From Acidipila sp. (lineage in GTDB: Bacteria > Acidobacteriota > Terriglobia > Acidiferrales > UBA7541), in contig JAAFGT010000025.1 in the NCBI GenBank assembly GCA_010365215.1, positions 1 through 64,000 on the forward strand: a stretch of 64,000 nucleotides of DNA. The letters are read 5' to 3'. The translations under genes and the position numbers were made by a program. The notes below the pieces were generated by a model. That model saw nothing but the letters and a program-made list of their open reading frames with translations, had not been told where the DNA came from and searched no databases. This document shows positions 23,755-32,070 of this stretch, in pieces. Each line of letters starts with the position of its first letter. The first letter of the stretch is position 1.

Positions 23755-23913
23755 CTACTTCTCCATATGCGAATCCGTCAAAATCTGTATGACGCAATCA
23801 ACGGTTTCCTTAAATTTTTTGGAACGGTTTCTTTCTCTCCAACGCCGAAACCGATCAATCGTCGTGATCAACGCTTCTTTTTTCTGCGCCTTAACCTCTT
23901 CACACCGCGCCAT
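23755..23913 (-). CDS. Small basic ORF (52 aa)
   Basis: An ATG at 23913 opens a 52-codon frame that fills the gap between the polymerase-like gene and the small membrane gene. The peptide is Lys/Arg rich (RFRRWRERNRSKKFKETVD) with two Cys. Its last codons MEK-stop contain the ribosome site of the next gene, which fits coupled translation. GGAGAA is 15 bases upstream, further than usual. Confidence 0.5.
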   Translation of the reverse strand: MARCEEVKAQKKEALITTIDRFRRWRERNRSKKFKETVDCVIQILTDSHMEK

Positions 23914-23924
23914 GATAAGTGGCG

Positions 23925-25793
23925 TTATTTCTCCAAGTTAGCGACTTCGTGCGCGTCCGGGGTGTGGCTGCGCCAGTGTCCGGGATCGGACATGGTCGAA
24001 GGAATACAACGAATTTCCCATGCCGGATGAGGATTGATCAAACGCTGCTGCACCACGGCGCGGCAAGCCTGTGCAAACTTTTCGTTGCCCTTCGGAACTT
24101 CGAACACAAATTCTTTTTCGTGCGCGAGCACCAGATGCGCACCGGTCGCGGCGGCAACCTTGCAGAAAATATCCAAATAGAAAGACAGGATGCTGCCGTT
24201 CGACGAGTTGATCAGGATCGCGTGCGCCCGGTACAAAGAATCCTGCGGCACGTTCAGCACCCGGCCCATGCGGTCGCACACGCCACCGGTGCTTTTGAGA
24301 CTCGCCTCCAGACTTTGCTTCATCACCGGAAACCCGGCGATGGAATTGACAAACTTGTCCCGCCAATTGTAGAGCGTCTTTTTGTCGCCGACGCCCTTCA
24401 CCTTCGCGGCAGTCAGCCGCTGCGTCAGCCGTTCAAACCCGGAGCCTTCCAACGCCTGCCGCAGCAGCAAGCTCGTCGCCTCGTGCGTGAGCCCGCAACC
24501 TTTCGCCAGCAGCGGCAGTATGTTGGTGCCGTCCGCCGCGTTCATGCGCACCGCGTTCTGCAGCTCCAGATTGTTTGAGTAGAACGCCAGCAGCATGACC
24601 TGCAGGTCCACGGCACGGCAAACCACGAGTTCGTGATCCGGTCGCGGCACAAACACCTCGCGGATTTCGTTTGTCAGCGGCGCAAGACGGTCGGACAAAT
24701 CCGGCTGCTTGCACTGCGGAATTCCACCGCGAGAAAACGTCGAGAGCAAATGTTGGAGATGGAATCCGCCGCCGGTCGTGTCGAAGAAAATACGCGCGCC
24801 CATCTCACCCCGCGCTCCGGAAAAACACTGCGTGAACGTCCGGTAGCGGTGGTACCAGTAAAACGTATTCGACACCGGGTGATCGACCGACAGCAAGAAA
24901 TCACGGTCGAAGTCGTACACCATCTCGCCATATTTTTCGCGCGGCGCTGAATGCAGATTTTTGTCGTGCAGGTACCGCATGATCGCGGTCTCGTCTTCCA
25001 GATCGACTTCCGACGCGCCGAGCAATTCTTTCAGCTCGTCTTTTTTCTTCGCCGTCGCCGTCGCGCAAATCTCCAAGCGTTTTTTCAGCAGCGCAATGTT
25101 CGCGTACGTCCCGCGCTCTTCGGCGCGGATCACGTGCATCGTGTTTGCCATGTACAGGTCGTGGTTCTTCCAATCGGTCTGCGACACGTTCGCTTCGCTC
25201 AAAAACGCGAGCATCGTGTACCGGGGATCATCGCACGCGTATTTCCCCATGATCTCAATCGGCACGTCGCCATAATCTTGTGTGTTGTTCGCCGCCATCC
25301 AGTCGTCTTTTTCTTTTTCCGTGTCGGTGCTGATCTTGAACTTGTCGCGCATGATCTGCTTGAGCTTGCCGGTCGAGTACACACCGCAGCATTTGATGTT
25401 GCGCAGCATCCACGTGTCGATCACGCGCAAACCGGCCAATTGCAGCCCGCGCTTCACGAGGAAACCCAAATCGAATTTTCCGTAGTGAACGAGCACGGTC
25501 GTGACGCCGTCTTGGTGGAGAATCCGGTTGACCGCCGTCATCGCCATGTGGATCGGAGACGCGTCATAATCTTTGCCGTCGTTCACGACCAAGTACGCCG
25601 CGTCGCCCCGCATGTTCCCGATTGAAATCCCGGCGACGCCGTGCATCGTTGAGTACGCGGAATCGCCGGGCAGTTTGTTCGCGCCGAATGTTTCGATGTC
25701 GAGGCTCATCACCGGCGTCGGTGCAATGTCAAACTTGGTCGACTCTCTCAGAATGAGGCTATGGCCGATCTGCGCTAGAATGTTCTGGATCAC
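23925..25793 (-). CDS. Family A DNA polymerase paralogue with intact exonuclease and lost polymerase site (622 aa)
   Basis: The 3'-5' exonuclease domain is complete: Asp32-x-Glu34 (SLDIETFG), Asp108 (HYGKFDLGF), Tyr185/Asp189 (KYACDDPRY). The polymerase domain aligns with PolA over its length, but key residues are gone: motif A is VDLQVMLLA (Asp396 kept, Glu replaced by Leu401), motif B lacks the R-x3-K-x7-YG pattern (ATSLLLRQALEGSG), and motif C HDE is HEKE (558-561). It probably does not polymerise; it may be a proofreading or structural partner of the active polymerase encoded 1.3 kb away. GTG start with GGAG upstream. Confidence 0.85.
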   Translation of the reverse strand: MIQNILAQIGHSLILRESTKFDIAPTPVMSLDIETFGANKLPGDSAYSTMHGVAGISIGNMRGDAAYLVVNDGKDYDASPIHMAMTAVNRILHQDGVTTVLVHYGKFDLGFLVKRGLQLAGLRVIDTWMLRNIKCCGVYSTGKLKQIMRDKFKISTDTEKEKDDWMAANNTQDYGDVPIEIMGKYACDDPRYTMLAFLSEANVSQTDWKNHDLYMANTMHVIRAEERGTYANIALLKKRLEICATATAKKKDELKELLGASEVDLEDETAIMRYLHDKNLHSAPREKYGEMVYDFDRDFLLSVDHPVSNTFYWYHRYRTFTQCFSGARGEMGARIFFDTTGGGFHLQHLLSTFSRGGIPQCKQPDLSDRLAPLTNEIREVFVPRPDHELVVCRAVDLQVMLLAFYSNNLELQNAVRMNAADGTNILPLLAKGCGLTHEATSLLLRQALEGSGFERLTQRLTAAKVKGVGDKKTLYNWRDKFVNSIAGFPVMKQSLEASLKSTGGVCDRMGRVLNVPQDSLYRAHAILINSSNGSILSFYLDIFCKVAAATGAHLVLAHEKEFVFEVPKGNEKFAQACRAVVQQRLINPHPAWEIRCIPSTMSDPGHWRSHTPDAHEVANLEK

Positions 25794-25819
25794 CTTCGCT
25801 CCTTGCAGCGGGGGCTGCG

Positions 25820-26080
25820 TTAAAACGCCATCGCGGTTTTCTCGTTACAGCCCAACACAGGTTTCGGTCGCAACTTTTCTTCACACTCCACTGCCTTGCG
25901 GCACGCCTTGTCGTAATGCCCATCTGCAGCTTCTGCGGACCCAGAAGCGACAAACTTTGCGTTCACCGGGTCAGGAAACGCGGACGTGGCGCGCCGCAAG
26001 GCTTCATCTTGATTTTCGCAGGCCACCTTGTACGCCCAGAAACGGTGGCCCTTCGTCTCGACGATAAACACGTGGTACAC
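25820..26080 (-). CDS. Hypothetical protein (86 aa)
   Basis: Beta-strand N-terminus (MYHVFIVETKGHRFWAYKV), a helix (NQDEALRRATSAF) and a Cys-containing helix (YDKACRKAVECEEK). It reads into the polymerase-like gene 26 bases downstream. Not recognised. Confidence 0.7.
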   Translation of the reverse strand: MYHVFIVETKGHRFWAYKVACENQDEALRRATSAFPDPVNAKFVASGSAEAADGHYDKACRKAVECEEKLRPKPVLGCNEKTAMAF

Positions 26081-26082
26081 GG

Positions 26083-26433
26083 TCAGCTCCCCGCCGGTGG
26101 CGGCGTGCAGGAATCACGCAGGTCGGCCACCTGTCTTTTTAGATCGATCACGAGCGCTTCCAACGCTTCGAGCTGATTCAGCCGCCAGCGGTGAAGCTCC
26201 GCGTTCTCCGTGCTCGGCGCGGCCTTTTCTTTCTCCGCGCTCACGACCAGCGCAATGGCCTCTTTGCGACGCTGCACAAACGTCGCAAAGAGATCGTTGA
26301 CCACGACGTCGAACTGCTCGCGCGGAAAATGCATGTGCATGCCGACGAATATCCGCAACATCAGGAACGTGTTGAATTTCAGCTCCAGTGTTGCGAACGT
26401 CGCCGCGCGATCATTGTCGGTGCGCTTCGCCAT
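26083..26433 (-). CDS. Hypothetical coiled-coil protein (116 aa)
   Basis: Start at the ATG at 26433 (MAKRTDNDRAATF). Residues 10-75 are helical and hydrophobic on one face; residues 85-112 form a coiled coil (RLNQLEALEALVIDLKRQVA). The frame could be extended upstream but only into Arg-rich shadow sequence. Unknown. Confidence 0.7.
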   Translation of the reverse strand: MAKRTDNDRAATFATLELKFNTFLMLRIFVGMHMHFPREQFDVVVNDLFATFVQRRKEAIALVVSAEKEKAAPSTENAELHRWRLNQLEALEALVIDLKRQVADLRDSCTPPPAGS

Positions 26434-26435
26434 CG

Positions 26436-26768
26436 TTACTCTTCCGTCGCCGACGGAGCCACGGCGTAGCCCTTGGCGTCGAGCTGCTGCGCGGCCAGCG
26501 GCGGCGCGACCGGCGGTGTGTGCTGCGCGAGTTCCGGCGGAATTTCCACCGAAATGGGGCGCAGCGGCACGCGGTCCATCATGCACTTCTTCAGTGCCTG
26601 CTGGACGCGCGTGTTCCAGTTGTCCCCGCCGACTTCGCCGATATGGATGCACGTATCGACGCAACCCGTCAACTTCAACGCGAGATCGCGGTTCTTCGAG
26701 TACTCCAGCCCCTCCAACTGCTTGACGTACGTCTCCGCCAAGCGGATCACTTCGTCTTGACACTTCAT
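26436..26768 (-). CDS. Hypothetical protein (110 aa)
   Basis: Start at the ATG at 26768 (MKCQDEVIRLAETYVKQLEG). Helical N-terminal half with Cys in LTGCVDTCIHIGEVGG, then QQALKKCMMDRVPLRP and a Pro-rich C-terminus (AQHTPPVAPPLAAQQ). The 3' end is two bases from the next start. Unknown. Confidence 0.7.
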   Translation of the reverse strand: MKCQDEVIRLAETYVKQLEGLEYSKNRDLALKLTGCVDTCIHIGEVGGDNWNTRVQQALKKCMMDRVPLRPISVEIPPELAQHTPPVAPPLAAQQLDAKGYAVAPSATEE

Positions 26769-26825
26769 GGCTTGCTCTCCTTGTCGTGCGCTCACTGCTT
26801 ATGCTGCGGCTACAGGTCGCAACAC

Positions 26826-27122
26826 TTACTCGTCGTCTTCATCGTCGTTGTCGTCATCATCGTCATCGTCATCGTCGTCGTCGTCACCACCAGCGTTGTC
26901 GTCTTCGATGTCGTTGATCAAATCCACGATGCCGTCCTGCGCAGCCTCTAACGCTTCAACGTCATCGTCGTTCAAGTTAAGCGGCAGCGACCACAACACC
27001 GTTCCGATCTGCACGCGCTTGTCGCGGATAAACCGGAATAATTGATCCGGTGTAACCTCGACGGTGCTGGTCGGTTTTTCAAGCTTGCCCTTCTCCTTTT
27101 CTTTCTTCTTTTTGTTTCCCAT
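26826..27122 (-). CDS. Protein with basic head and poly-aspartate tail (98 aa)
   Basis: The N-terminus is Lys-rich (MGNKKKKEKEKGKLEKP), the middle a small folded region (TPDQLFRFIRDKRVQIGTVL), and the last 25 residues are almost pure Asp/Glu (DDDDDDDDDDDDNDDEDDE), encoded by a GTC/ATC trinucleotide run at about 26829-26888. Acidic tails on phage ssDNA-binding proteins contact replication partners; position right after the polymerase gene fits, but the head is not an OB fold I can recognise. Confidence 0.7.
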   Translation of the reverse strand: MGNKKKKEKEKGKLEKPTSTVEVTPDQLFRFIRDKRVQIGTVLWSLPLNLNDDDVEALEAAQDGIVDLINDIEDDNAGGDDDDDDDDDDDDNDDEDDE

Positions 27123-27123
27123 C

Positions 27124-29139
27124 TCACGCCGCCTTTCGGGTTTCAACCCATTCGCTGAAGGGGATTACTTCACCCCAATTGGACCCAACTTCTGCATCTG
27201 ACAAAATCGGCACACCAAACCACGGACAATAACACATGATTTTAACCAGCTCAGGAACAAGCTCAGCTACGAGTTCAGTCGGGACTTGAAATACGATTTC
27301 GTCATGGACCGGCAAGAACATTTTGATCGGCCACTTGTGCTCCTTAATTTCACGGCGAAAGCGCGTCAACGCGCGTCGCAGCAAATCGCCGCAGGAGCCT
27401 TGTACCACATAGTTACAAGCGATGTACTCCATCCCCTGCGGAATTGGACAGCGGCGACCGAAACAATTCTGGACATATCCCTTGCGCGCCGACTCGGACA
27501 TGCGATCCAAAAACGCCCGCAACGACGGACGCGCCTGAAACATCCTGTTGAGAATTTGCTTCGCCCCTTCGACCGTGGTTGGAATCCCGGACGCCGTGAG
27601 CTTCGCCGCCAGCGCCGTCGGCCCGCCACCGTACAGCGACAAAAAGTTCAGCGTCTTGGAAAGATCACGGTCGCACCCGATGATGTCTGAGGTGGCCTGA
27701 TGGTAATCCGTTTTCGGATCGTTGCGGTACTTGTTCAGCAGCACGAGATCGTTCGCCATGAACGCGGCGGCGCGGTACTCGATCTGGCTCAAGTCCAGCG
27801 ACACAATCATGTGCCCGCGCTCCGCGACGAAGAGCTTGCGCAACTGCCGCGACAGCGCGTTGTCGTCCTTCGCGCCCAGCACTTTTTCCAACGCCTTCAG
27901 ATCGGCGTTGCCCTTGACGACGGCGACGTTTTCTTCGTTGGGATCGGTAGAAGACAAGCGGCCCGTAACAACCCGGTGCTGGTGAAACTGTCCGTGGATG
28001 CGGCCCGCCGCGTCCCGCTTCTGGAGGTAGACGTCGAGGTTGGTGCTAACAAGTCGCTGGCGCTGTGAAGCCTCACGGTAAATTCGGACAAACTCAAATG
28101 CTTTGGTGTTTCCGGCACGGCGAAAGAACTCCAAGTAGCGCATGATCGCGACGGAGTTCCAGCACGGTCGCCCGGTGCTCTTGGAACGGTCCGTCGTGAA
28201 CTGCTGGTCTTTTTGTTTTCCCCGGCGTCGGCCCTGCTCGTCGAACTCCGGTTTAGTCCAGAACAACACGACGCCACCCGCCGACTCGAACGCGAGCCAC
28301 ATTTCCTTCCACGACATCACGTGAAAACTGCGCCCGGCGAGTTTGTACAATTCGTCGAAGAGCTGTTCGATTTCTTCGTTCGCTTTGTCGCGGAGCTGCA
28401 AGCAATGCATCTCGCCAAGCTGCGCGCCGTTCCACTCCATGTCGGCCAGCGTCAGCACCAGTTCCATTTCGTGCACCAGCAACTCAGCCGCGCTGAACGA
28501 CGGCAACCCGAAATTTGGAATCTTACCCCACAGTTCTTGCTTTTTCAGCTCGCGGAGCACCAACCGCGTCGCCTGCAAATCCTCGCACGCGTAGTTGCCC
28601 ATCAATTCTATAGGTGCCAGCGAGTAGTTGCGCCCGGTCTTGCCGACCGACGTCTTTTTCGACGGTTGGTTCTGCGCAAACCACGACTCAAGCTGTTCCA
28701 AGTACGTGTGCTTGAAATCAGGTACGTAGATTTTAGTTAAACGATCAAGTTCATAGTTCAGCCGGTCACCCTTGACCACGTGCGCGTACGGCAGCGAGTC
28801 GATTACTTTCGCTTCCGTCAGGATGCCGTCGGCCCGCAGCATGTTGACGTCGTACTTCAGGCCGTGGCCGATCAAGGTCTTCTTGGGATCGCGCGCCGCG
28901 TCGCCGATCCACCGCAGCACATTTTCCACCGGCAGATTTTCGCAGCCGTCGTCGTGGAGCCGGTGCCGGATCGGCACATAGTATTCCGGCGCTTCTCCGT
29001 CGGACGACCACGGTGAAACAGCAATCCCCGCGATCCGGTCGCCGTGGTACGGGCTGAGCCCGGACGTTTCCGAATCGTACAACCAATGCGTGGTCGCCGA
29101 CAAATCCGGAAGATCGGAAAGACGCTGGACGAGAATCAC
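27124..29139 (-). CDS. polA: DNA polymerase, family A, with 3'-5' exonuclease (671 aa)
   Basis: All catalytic motifs are present. Exonuclease: Asp22-x-Glu24 (YDSETSG), GHGLKYDVN and NYACEDLQ. Polymerase: motif A Asp449 in VSLDLSQIEYR, motif B Arg491-x3-Lys495-x3-Phe499-x3-Tyr503-Gly in RDLSKTLNFLSLYGG, motif C His612-Asp613-Glu614 in PVHDEIVFQV. Phe at the 762-equivalent position is as in E. coli Pol I. There is no 5'-3' exonuclease domain, as usual for phage replicative PolA enzymes. GTG start four bases after the stop of the upstream gene and without its own ribosome site. Confidence 0.95.
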   Translation of the reverse strand: MILVQRLSDLPDLSATTHWLYDSETSGLSPYHGDRIAGIAVSPWSSDGEAPEYYVPIRHRLHDDGCENLPVENVLRWIGDAARDPKKTLIGHGLKYDVNMLRADGILTEAKVIDSLPYAHVVKGDRLNYELDRLTKIYVPDFKHTYLEQLESWFAQNQPSKKTSVGKTGRNYSLAPIELMGNYACEDLQATRLVLRELKKQELWGKIPNFGLPSFSAAELLVHEMELVLTLADMEWNGAQLGEMHCLQLRDKANEEIEQLFDELYKLAGRSFHVMSWKEMWLAFESAGGVVLFWTKPEFDEQGRRRGKQKDQQFTTDRSKSTGRPCWNSVAIMRYLEFFRRAGNTKAFEFVRIYREASQRQRLVSTNLDVYLQKRDAAGRIHGQFHQHRVVTGRLSSTDPNEENVAVVKGNADLKALEKVLGAKDDNALSRQLRKLFVAERGHMIVSLDLSQIEYRAAAFMANDLVLLNKYRNDPKTDYHQATSDIIGCDRDLSKTLNFLSLYGGGPTALAAKLTASGIPTTVEGAKQILNRMFQARPSLRAFLDRMSESARKGYVQNCFGRRCPIPQGMEYIACNYVVQGSCGDLLRRALTRFRREIKEHKWPIKMFLPVHDEIVFQVPTELVAELVPELVKIMCYCPWFGVPILSDAEVGSNWGEVIPFSEWVETRKAA

Positions 29140-29143
29140 TTAG

Positions 29144-29524
29144 TCAAATGCTCCGTGGATTGTTCTTCAGACACTCCGTGTGCGCGAACTCTTTGCCGTA
29201 CTTGAATGTGAATTGTACCGGCTTGAGCATTTCATCGAACATAACAGCGTAGTCTTTAGGCATCGCGTCGCCAAAATCCGGCTTTAACCCGCAGACGCGG
29301 CACACACGCTTCTCGCGGGCCTCCGCGACCGTCATGCCGCCGCGTTGTTCAGCCTCGACGGTGTCGGCCCACCGCAACGCCTCCACAATCTGCGCGTCAG
29401 CACGGGTGTTCAGGCCGAGCTTGACTCGTTCCTCGACCCACCAGCGAAAAACAAACAGCCACTCGTCATCCAGTGCGCGGTTCAGACAACTGTTTGGATC
29501 GGCGATCTCATCCCGCTTTCGCAT
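29144..29524 (-). CDS. Hypothetical protein with CxxC motif (126 aa)
   Basis: Start at the ATG at 29524 (MRKRDEIADPNSCLNRALDD), overlapping the upstream gene by 17 bases. Contains EWLFVFRWWVEERVKLGLNT, and KRVCRVCGLKPDFG with a later HTECL, giving a C-x2-C...H-x2-E-C layout that may hold zinc. This type of small protein is frequent in phages. Translation probably couples to the polymerase gene. Confidence 0.7.
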   Translation of the reverse strand: MRKRDEIADPNSCLNRALDDEWLFVFRWWVEERVKLGLNTRADAQIVEALRWADTVEAEQRGGMTVAEAREKRVCRVCGLKPDFGDAMPKDYAVMFDEMLKPVQFTFKYGKEFAHTECLKNNPRSI

Positions 29525-29885
29525 GGGCGTGCTTCCTTCCGTGGAGAAGAGTGCGAAGTTTCTTGGCCGACTCGCGTTTCTTTTTGGCCGCAGCACGGCG
29601 CTTCGCGTAGTGGCGGTCCAACTGCTTGATGGCCTTGCCGAGCACCTTCCGGAGATCGCGCTTTCCCCAGAACGTCACGGCGGCGCTGTCGTCGTCACCC
29701 GCGTGATGGATGAATGGACCACGGACGTTCTTTGTTGTGGGCTTGCCTCCTGTAGTCCCGGCCATTGGGATCGTCGTCGGCAAGTACAAGTAGAAGCGCA
29801 CCGCCGTGAATGTTTTTCCCTCGATCACTTTTTCGATGATCTCGATGCGATCAGTCATTTCCTCTGCGTAAACATTTACTCGCAT
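29508..29885 (-). CDS. Hypothetical basic protein (125 aa)
   Basis: N-terminal half is beta-rich (IEGKTFTAVRFYLYLPTTIP); the C-terminal half is Lys/Arg/His rich (RHYAKRRAAAKKKRESAKK), so it probably binds nucleic acid. An ATG at 29885 follows a GGAGC site. Unknown. Confidence 0.7.
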   Translation of the reverse strand: MRVNVYAEEMTDRIEIIEKVIEGKTFTAVRFYLYLPTTIPMAGTTGGKPTTKNVRGPFIHHAGDDDSAAVTFWGKRDLRKVLGKAIKQLDRHYAKRRAAAKKKRESAKKLRTLLHGRKHAHAKAG

Positions 29886-29897
29886 GCCGTTGCTCCT

Positions 29898-30041
29898 TTA
29901 AATTCCAGCTCCGTGGTTGTTCTCGTTTTGTGCGATCGCGTCCACGATCCGCCGCGCCGCGAGTGCGTAGTCTCTTCCGTGGACGATGGCGAGAGCTTTT
30001 AGCAGCTCTTCTATCGGATCGATTTTTATGAACTCGATCAT
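29898..30041 (-). CDS. Small hypothetical protein (47 aa)
   Basis: The ATG at 30041 overlaps the stop of the preceding gene by one base. The peptide is MIEFIKIDPIEELLKALAIV plus a charged helix; a longer frame upstream is a shadow. Unknown function. Confidence 0.6.
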   Translation of the reverse strand: MIEFIKIDPIEELLKALAIVHGRDYALAARRIVDAIAQNENNHGAGI

Positions 30042-31195
30042 TATTTTGCTCCTGCTGGCAACGGGACTCCGGCGCAACGGTGGACGATCAACTGAACCAT
30101 TCCAGCCTGATCGGTCACGCCCGGTTGGTACGTCTGGCCGGTCATCGACTCCCACTCCTTGATCACCGATTCGAGCGGCCACTTGCCGATGGACAACAGC
30201 AGCGTGTTCAACGCCGAACTGTTGTCTACTTCTTTCGACGCCTCAGCGCCGAGTGCTTGCGCGACGATGGCTTCGACGTCCGGCGGGGTTGCTTGCTGGA
30301 CGGGAAAGGTCGTGGCTTTCACCGTTTCCTCCTGTGCTGGTGCGTCGGCTTTCTTTGTGCGCGTGCGCTTCGGCTTTTCAGGGATCGTCACGCTCTCCGG
30401 CCCGCTGGCCGGGATTTGCGTGGACGGTGCCAGCGCCGCCGGAGCAATGACGCTGCCGTTGGGCAGAACACTGACACCCTGAATCATCGTGCCCAGCCGC
30501 GTGATCTCTTCCCGCGTCAGACACGCGTTGCCCGACGCCCCGCAGGCGTAGCAGTAGTACGGAATGAATCCTGACGCGCTCCGATCACCCAACGACTTCA
30601 TGCTGACAGAAAATTCCAGATCGGCTGAACCACAGCCCGCCACGTCGCAGCCGTAAAATTCCGCTGATCTCACTTTGGGGATGGTGGGGAGTTTGTTGTT
30701 TCCAGCAGCAGGTGCTGCAGCCGCAGCCACTGGAAGGGACACCGGAGCTGGCGGCGTAAAATTCGGCGCTGGCGGCTGCGCGATCGTCATCATCTCCGGC
30801 ACCGCCGGGGTCTGCGGAATGATCACCGCTACCATCGGTGGCATGACGTTTTGCGTCGCTGCGCCGGGCACTGGCGGGGTTTCAAACGGCAGAGGTGGAG
30901 AAATCCGGTCGGCGACCGCGCGGTCCAGCAATGCAGATGCTGCGGATGAGAGTGGCGTCTGCAGTGGCGTCTGCAGTGGCGTCTGCGGTTTCGTTATTGC
31001 GGACGCCAGCATTTCGCCAAAGACCGCGTACGCGCCGAGTGTGTGCGTCAATTTTTTCTGCAGCTCTTCCGAAAAACTCAGCAACAACAACGCATCCAAA
31101 ATTTTTGCCGCCGTTCCCGGCGCAGGCTTGCCAGCGGCCAACTCCTTGTTTGCCGCTATGATCAACGCTTCGATCTCTTCCCGCATCTTCGCCAC
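30041..31195 (-). CDS. Pro/Ala-rich protein with central zinc motif (384 aa)
   Basis: I choose the GTG at 31195 because GGAGG lies 8 bases upstream; a TTG at 31210 is in frame but overlaps that site. Residues 1-70 are helical; residues 75-165 are Pro-rich with three copies of TPLQ; residues 170-230 hold CDVAGCG and CYACGASG, a four-Cys zinc site; a Pro/Ala linker leads to a C-terminal helical domain (LLLSIGKWPLESVIKEWESM). Possibly a DNA-binding or replication accessory factor at the edge of the origin candidate. Confidence 0.7.
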   Translation of the reverse strand: MAKMREEIEALIIAANKELAAGKPAPGTAAKILDALLLLSFSEELQKKLTHTLGAYAVFGEMLASAITKPQTPLQTPLQTPLSSAASALLDRAVADRISPPLPFETPPVPGAATQNVMPPMVAVIIPQTPAVPEMMTIAQPPAPNFTPPAPVSLPVAAAAAPAAGNNKLPTIPKVRSAEFYGCDVAGCGSADLEFSVSMKSLGDRSASGFIPYYCYACGASGNACLTREEITRLGTMIQGVSVLPNGSVIAPAALAPSTQIPASGPESVTIPEKPKRTRTKKADAPAQEETVKATTFPVQQATPPDVEAIVAQALGAEASKEVDNSSALNTLLLSIGKWPLESVIKEWESMTGQTYQPGVTDQAGMVQLIVHRCAGVPLPAGAK

Positions 31196-31316
31196 CGTTT
31201 TTTCCTCCAAGAGTAAAATGAGGGTACTTTGTACATAACGTAACTCCTGAAAACAAGGCTATTTTTTAATAAAGTTTTTTATTCTGTTTTTGCTTGTTTT
31301 TGAGGGGGGTACCACA

Positions 31317-31348
31317 CTTGTAACTGCATAACGTCTTTGAGTTACAAG
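31317..31348. repeat. Inverted repeat, 9-bp arms
   Basis: CTTGTAACT (31317-31325) and AGTTACAAG (31340-31348) are perfect complements around a 14-base loop. The GTAAC/GTTAC core recurs in ACGTAACTCC near 31240, suggesting a shared protein-binding site. Confidence 0.7.
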
Positions 31349-31864
31349 AATTGTTAGGGATTTGTTGTGACGCAATTGTGCAGAAAAAAATTGAACCCAG
31401 AAATTGATTTCGCAGTTTTTTCCGTGTTACTGTAATGTTTTGGGAACAGATATATTTTTACATTGTTCATCTCAAATTGTGGTAAGTGGGGAAAACTAGA
31501 CATTATACTTTTTTTAGCTTTTTTGTAGTAGAATTTCAGGTACTAACTCCAAGAGTTCGATATTTAGTCTTACCCGTCCACACAACTACCACCACCCCAC
31601 AGCACTTACGCTGGTTTTATTGTGTTGTACTCAACAATAACATGAAACAGAAATGTGAGCGCGAACATCGTTTAGTATTCACGGCACTATGTGCACTCTC
31701 ACAAGTCTTGTAGGGTGGTGGGTGTTAGCCTGAGACAAACCGCAAGACAGCAAATGATTTTTAGTGTCCTCGTCAAAGGGTTTACACGGACAAAAACTAC
31801 TATATTAATACTATATGAATAATTTATTTCGATATATTAGAGAGAGGGGTTAGGCGGCATTTTT

Positions 31865-31883
31865 GCTGCCAAGCCTTGGCAGC
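31865..31883. repeat. Inverted repeat, 9-bp arms
   Basis: GCTGCCAAG-C-CTTGGCAGC is a perfect palindrome with a one-base centre, as in dimeric repressor or initiator sites. Confidence 0.75.
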
Positions 31884-31964
31884 GAAATACCGCGCCCAAT
31901 AGGCCAGTACGTTTTCGGACCCGGCTACATACCCTAATGTGTTATAAACCGTCGCAGGCACAGG

Positions 31965-32057
31965 GTTTAAGGGTGAGACAGTGAATTTCTCGCTGTCACA
32001 GCAAACCAGTATTATACTCGTAAAGCAAGTGAGGCACCGTGTTTAAGGGTGAGACAG
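31965..32057. repeat. 17-bp direct repeat (iteron-like)
   Basis: GTTTAAGGGTGAGACAG occurs at 31965-31981 and again at 32041-32057, 76 bp apart. Direct repeats next to a replication protein gene are typical of initiator binding sites. Confidence 0.7.
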
Positions 32058-32070
32058 CAAACTTAGGGTG

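Larger units (their letters stand above)
31196..32070. other. AT-rich gene-free region, replication origin candidate
   Basis: 875 bases with no credible gene, markedly richer in A+T than the coding DNA on both sides. It holds inverted repeats, a 17-bp direct repeat, a run of weak base pairs around 31796-31845 (ACTATATTAATACTATATG) and operator-like motifs TACATAACGTAACT near the start of the 31195 gene. It lies directly downstream of the primase-helicase gene. These are hallmarks of an origin with an unwinding element; no DnaA box was seen. Confidence 0.5.

Noticed and set aside
26829-26888. CRISPR-like or functional repeat array
   Set aside because: The repeat is a plain trinucleotide run that is in frame and encodes an acidic tail; there are no spacers.
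31486-31713. 75-codon plus-strand frame in the AT-rich region
   Set aside because: No ribosome site, skewed composition (long Phe/Val/Thr runs) and isolated orientation; more likely chance in origin-like DNA.
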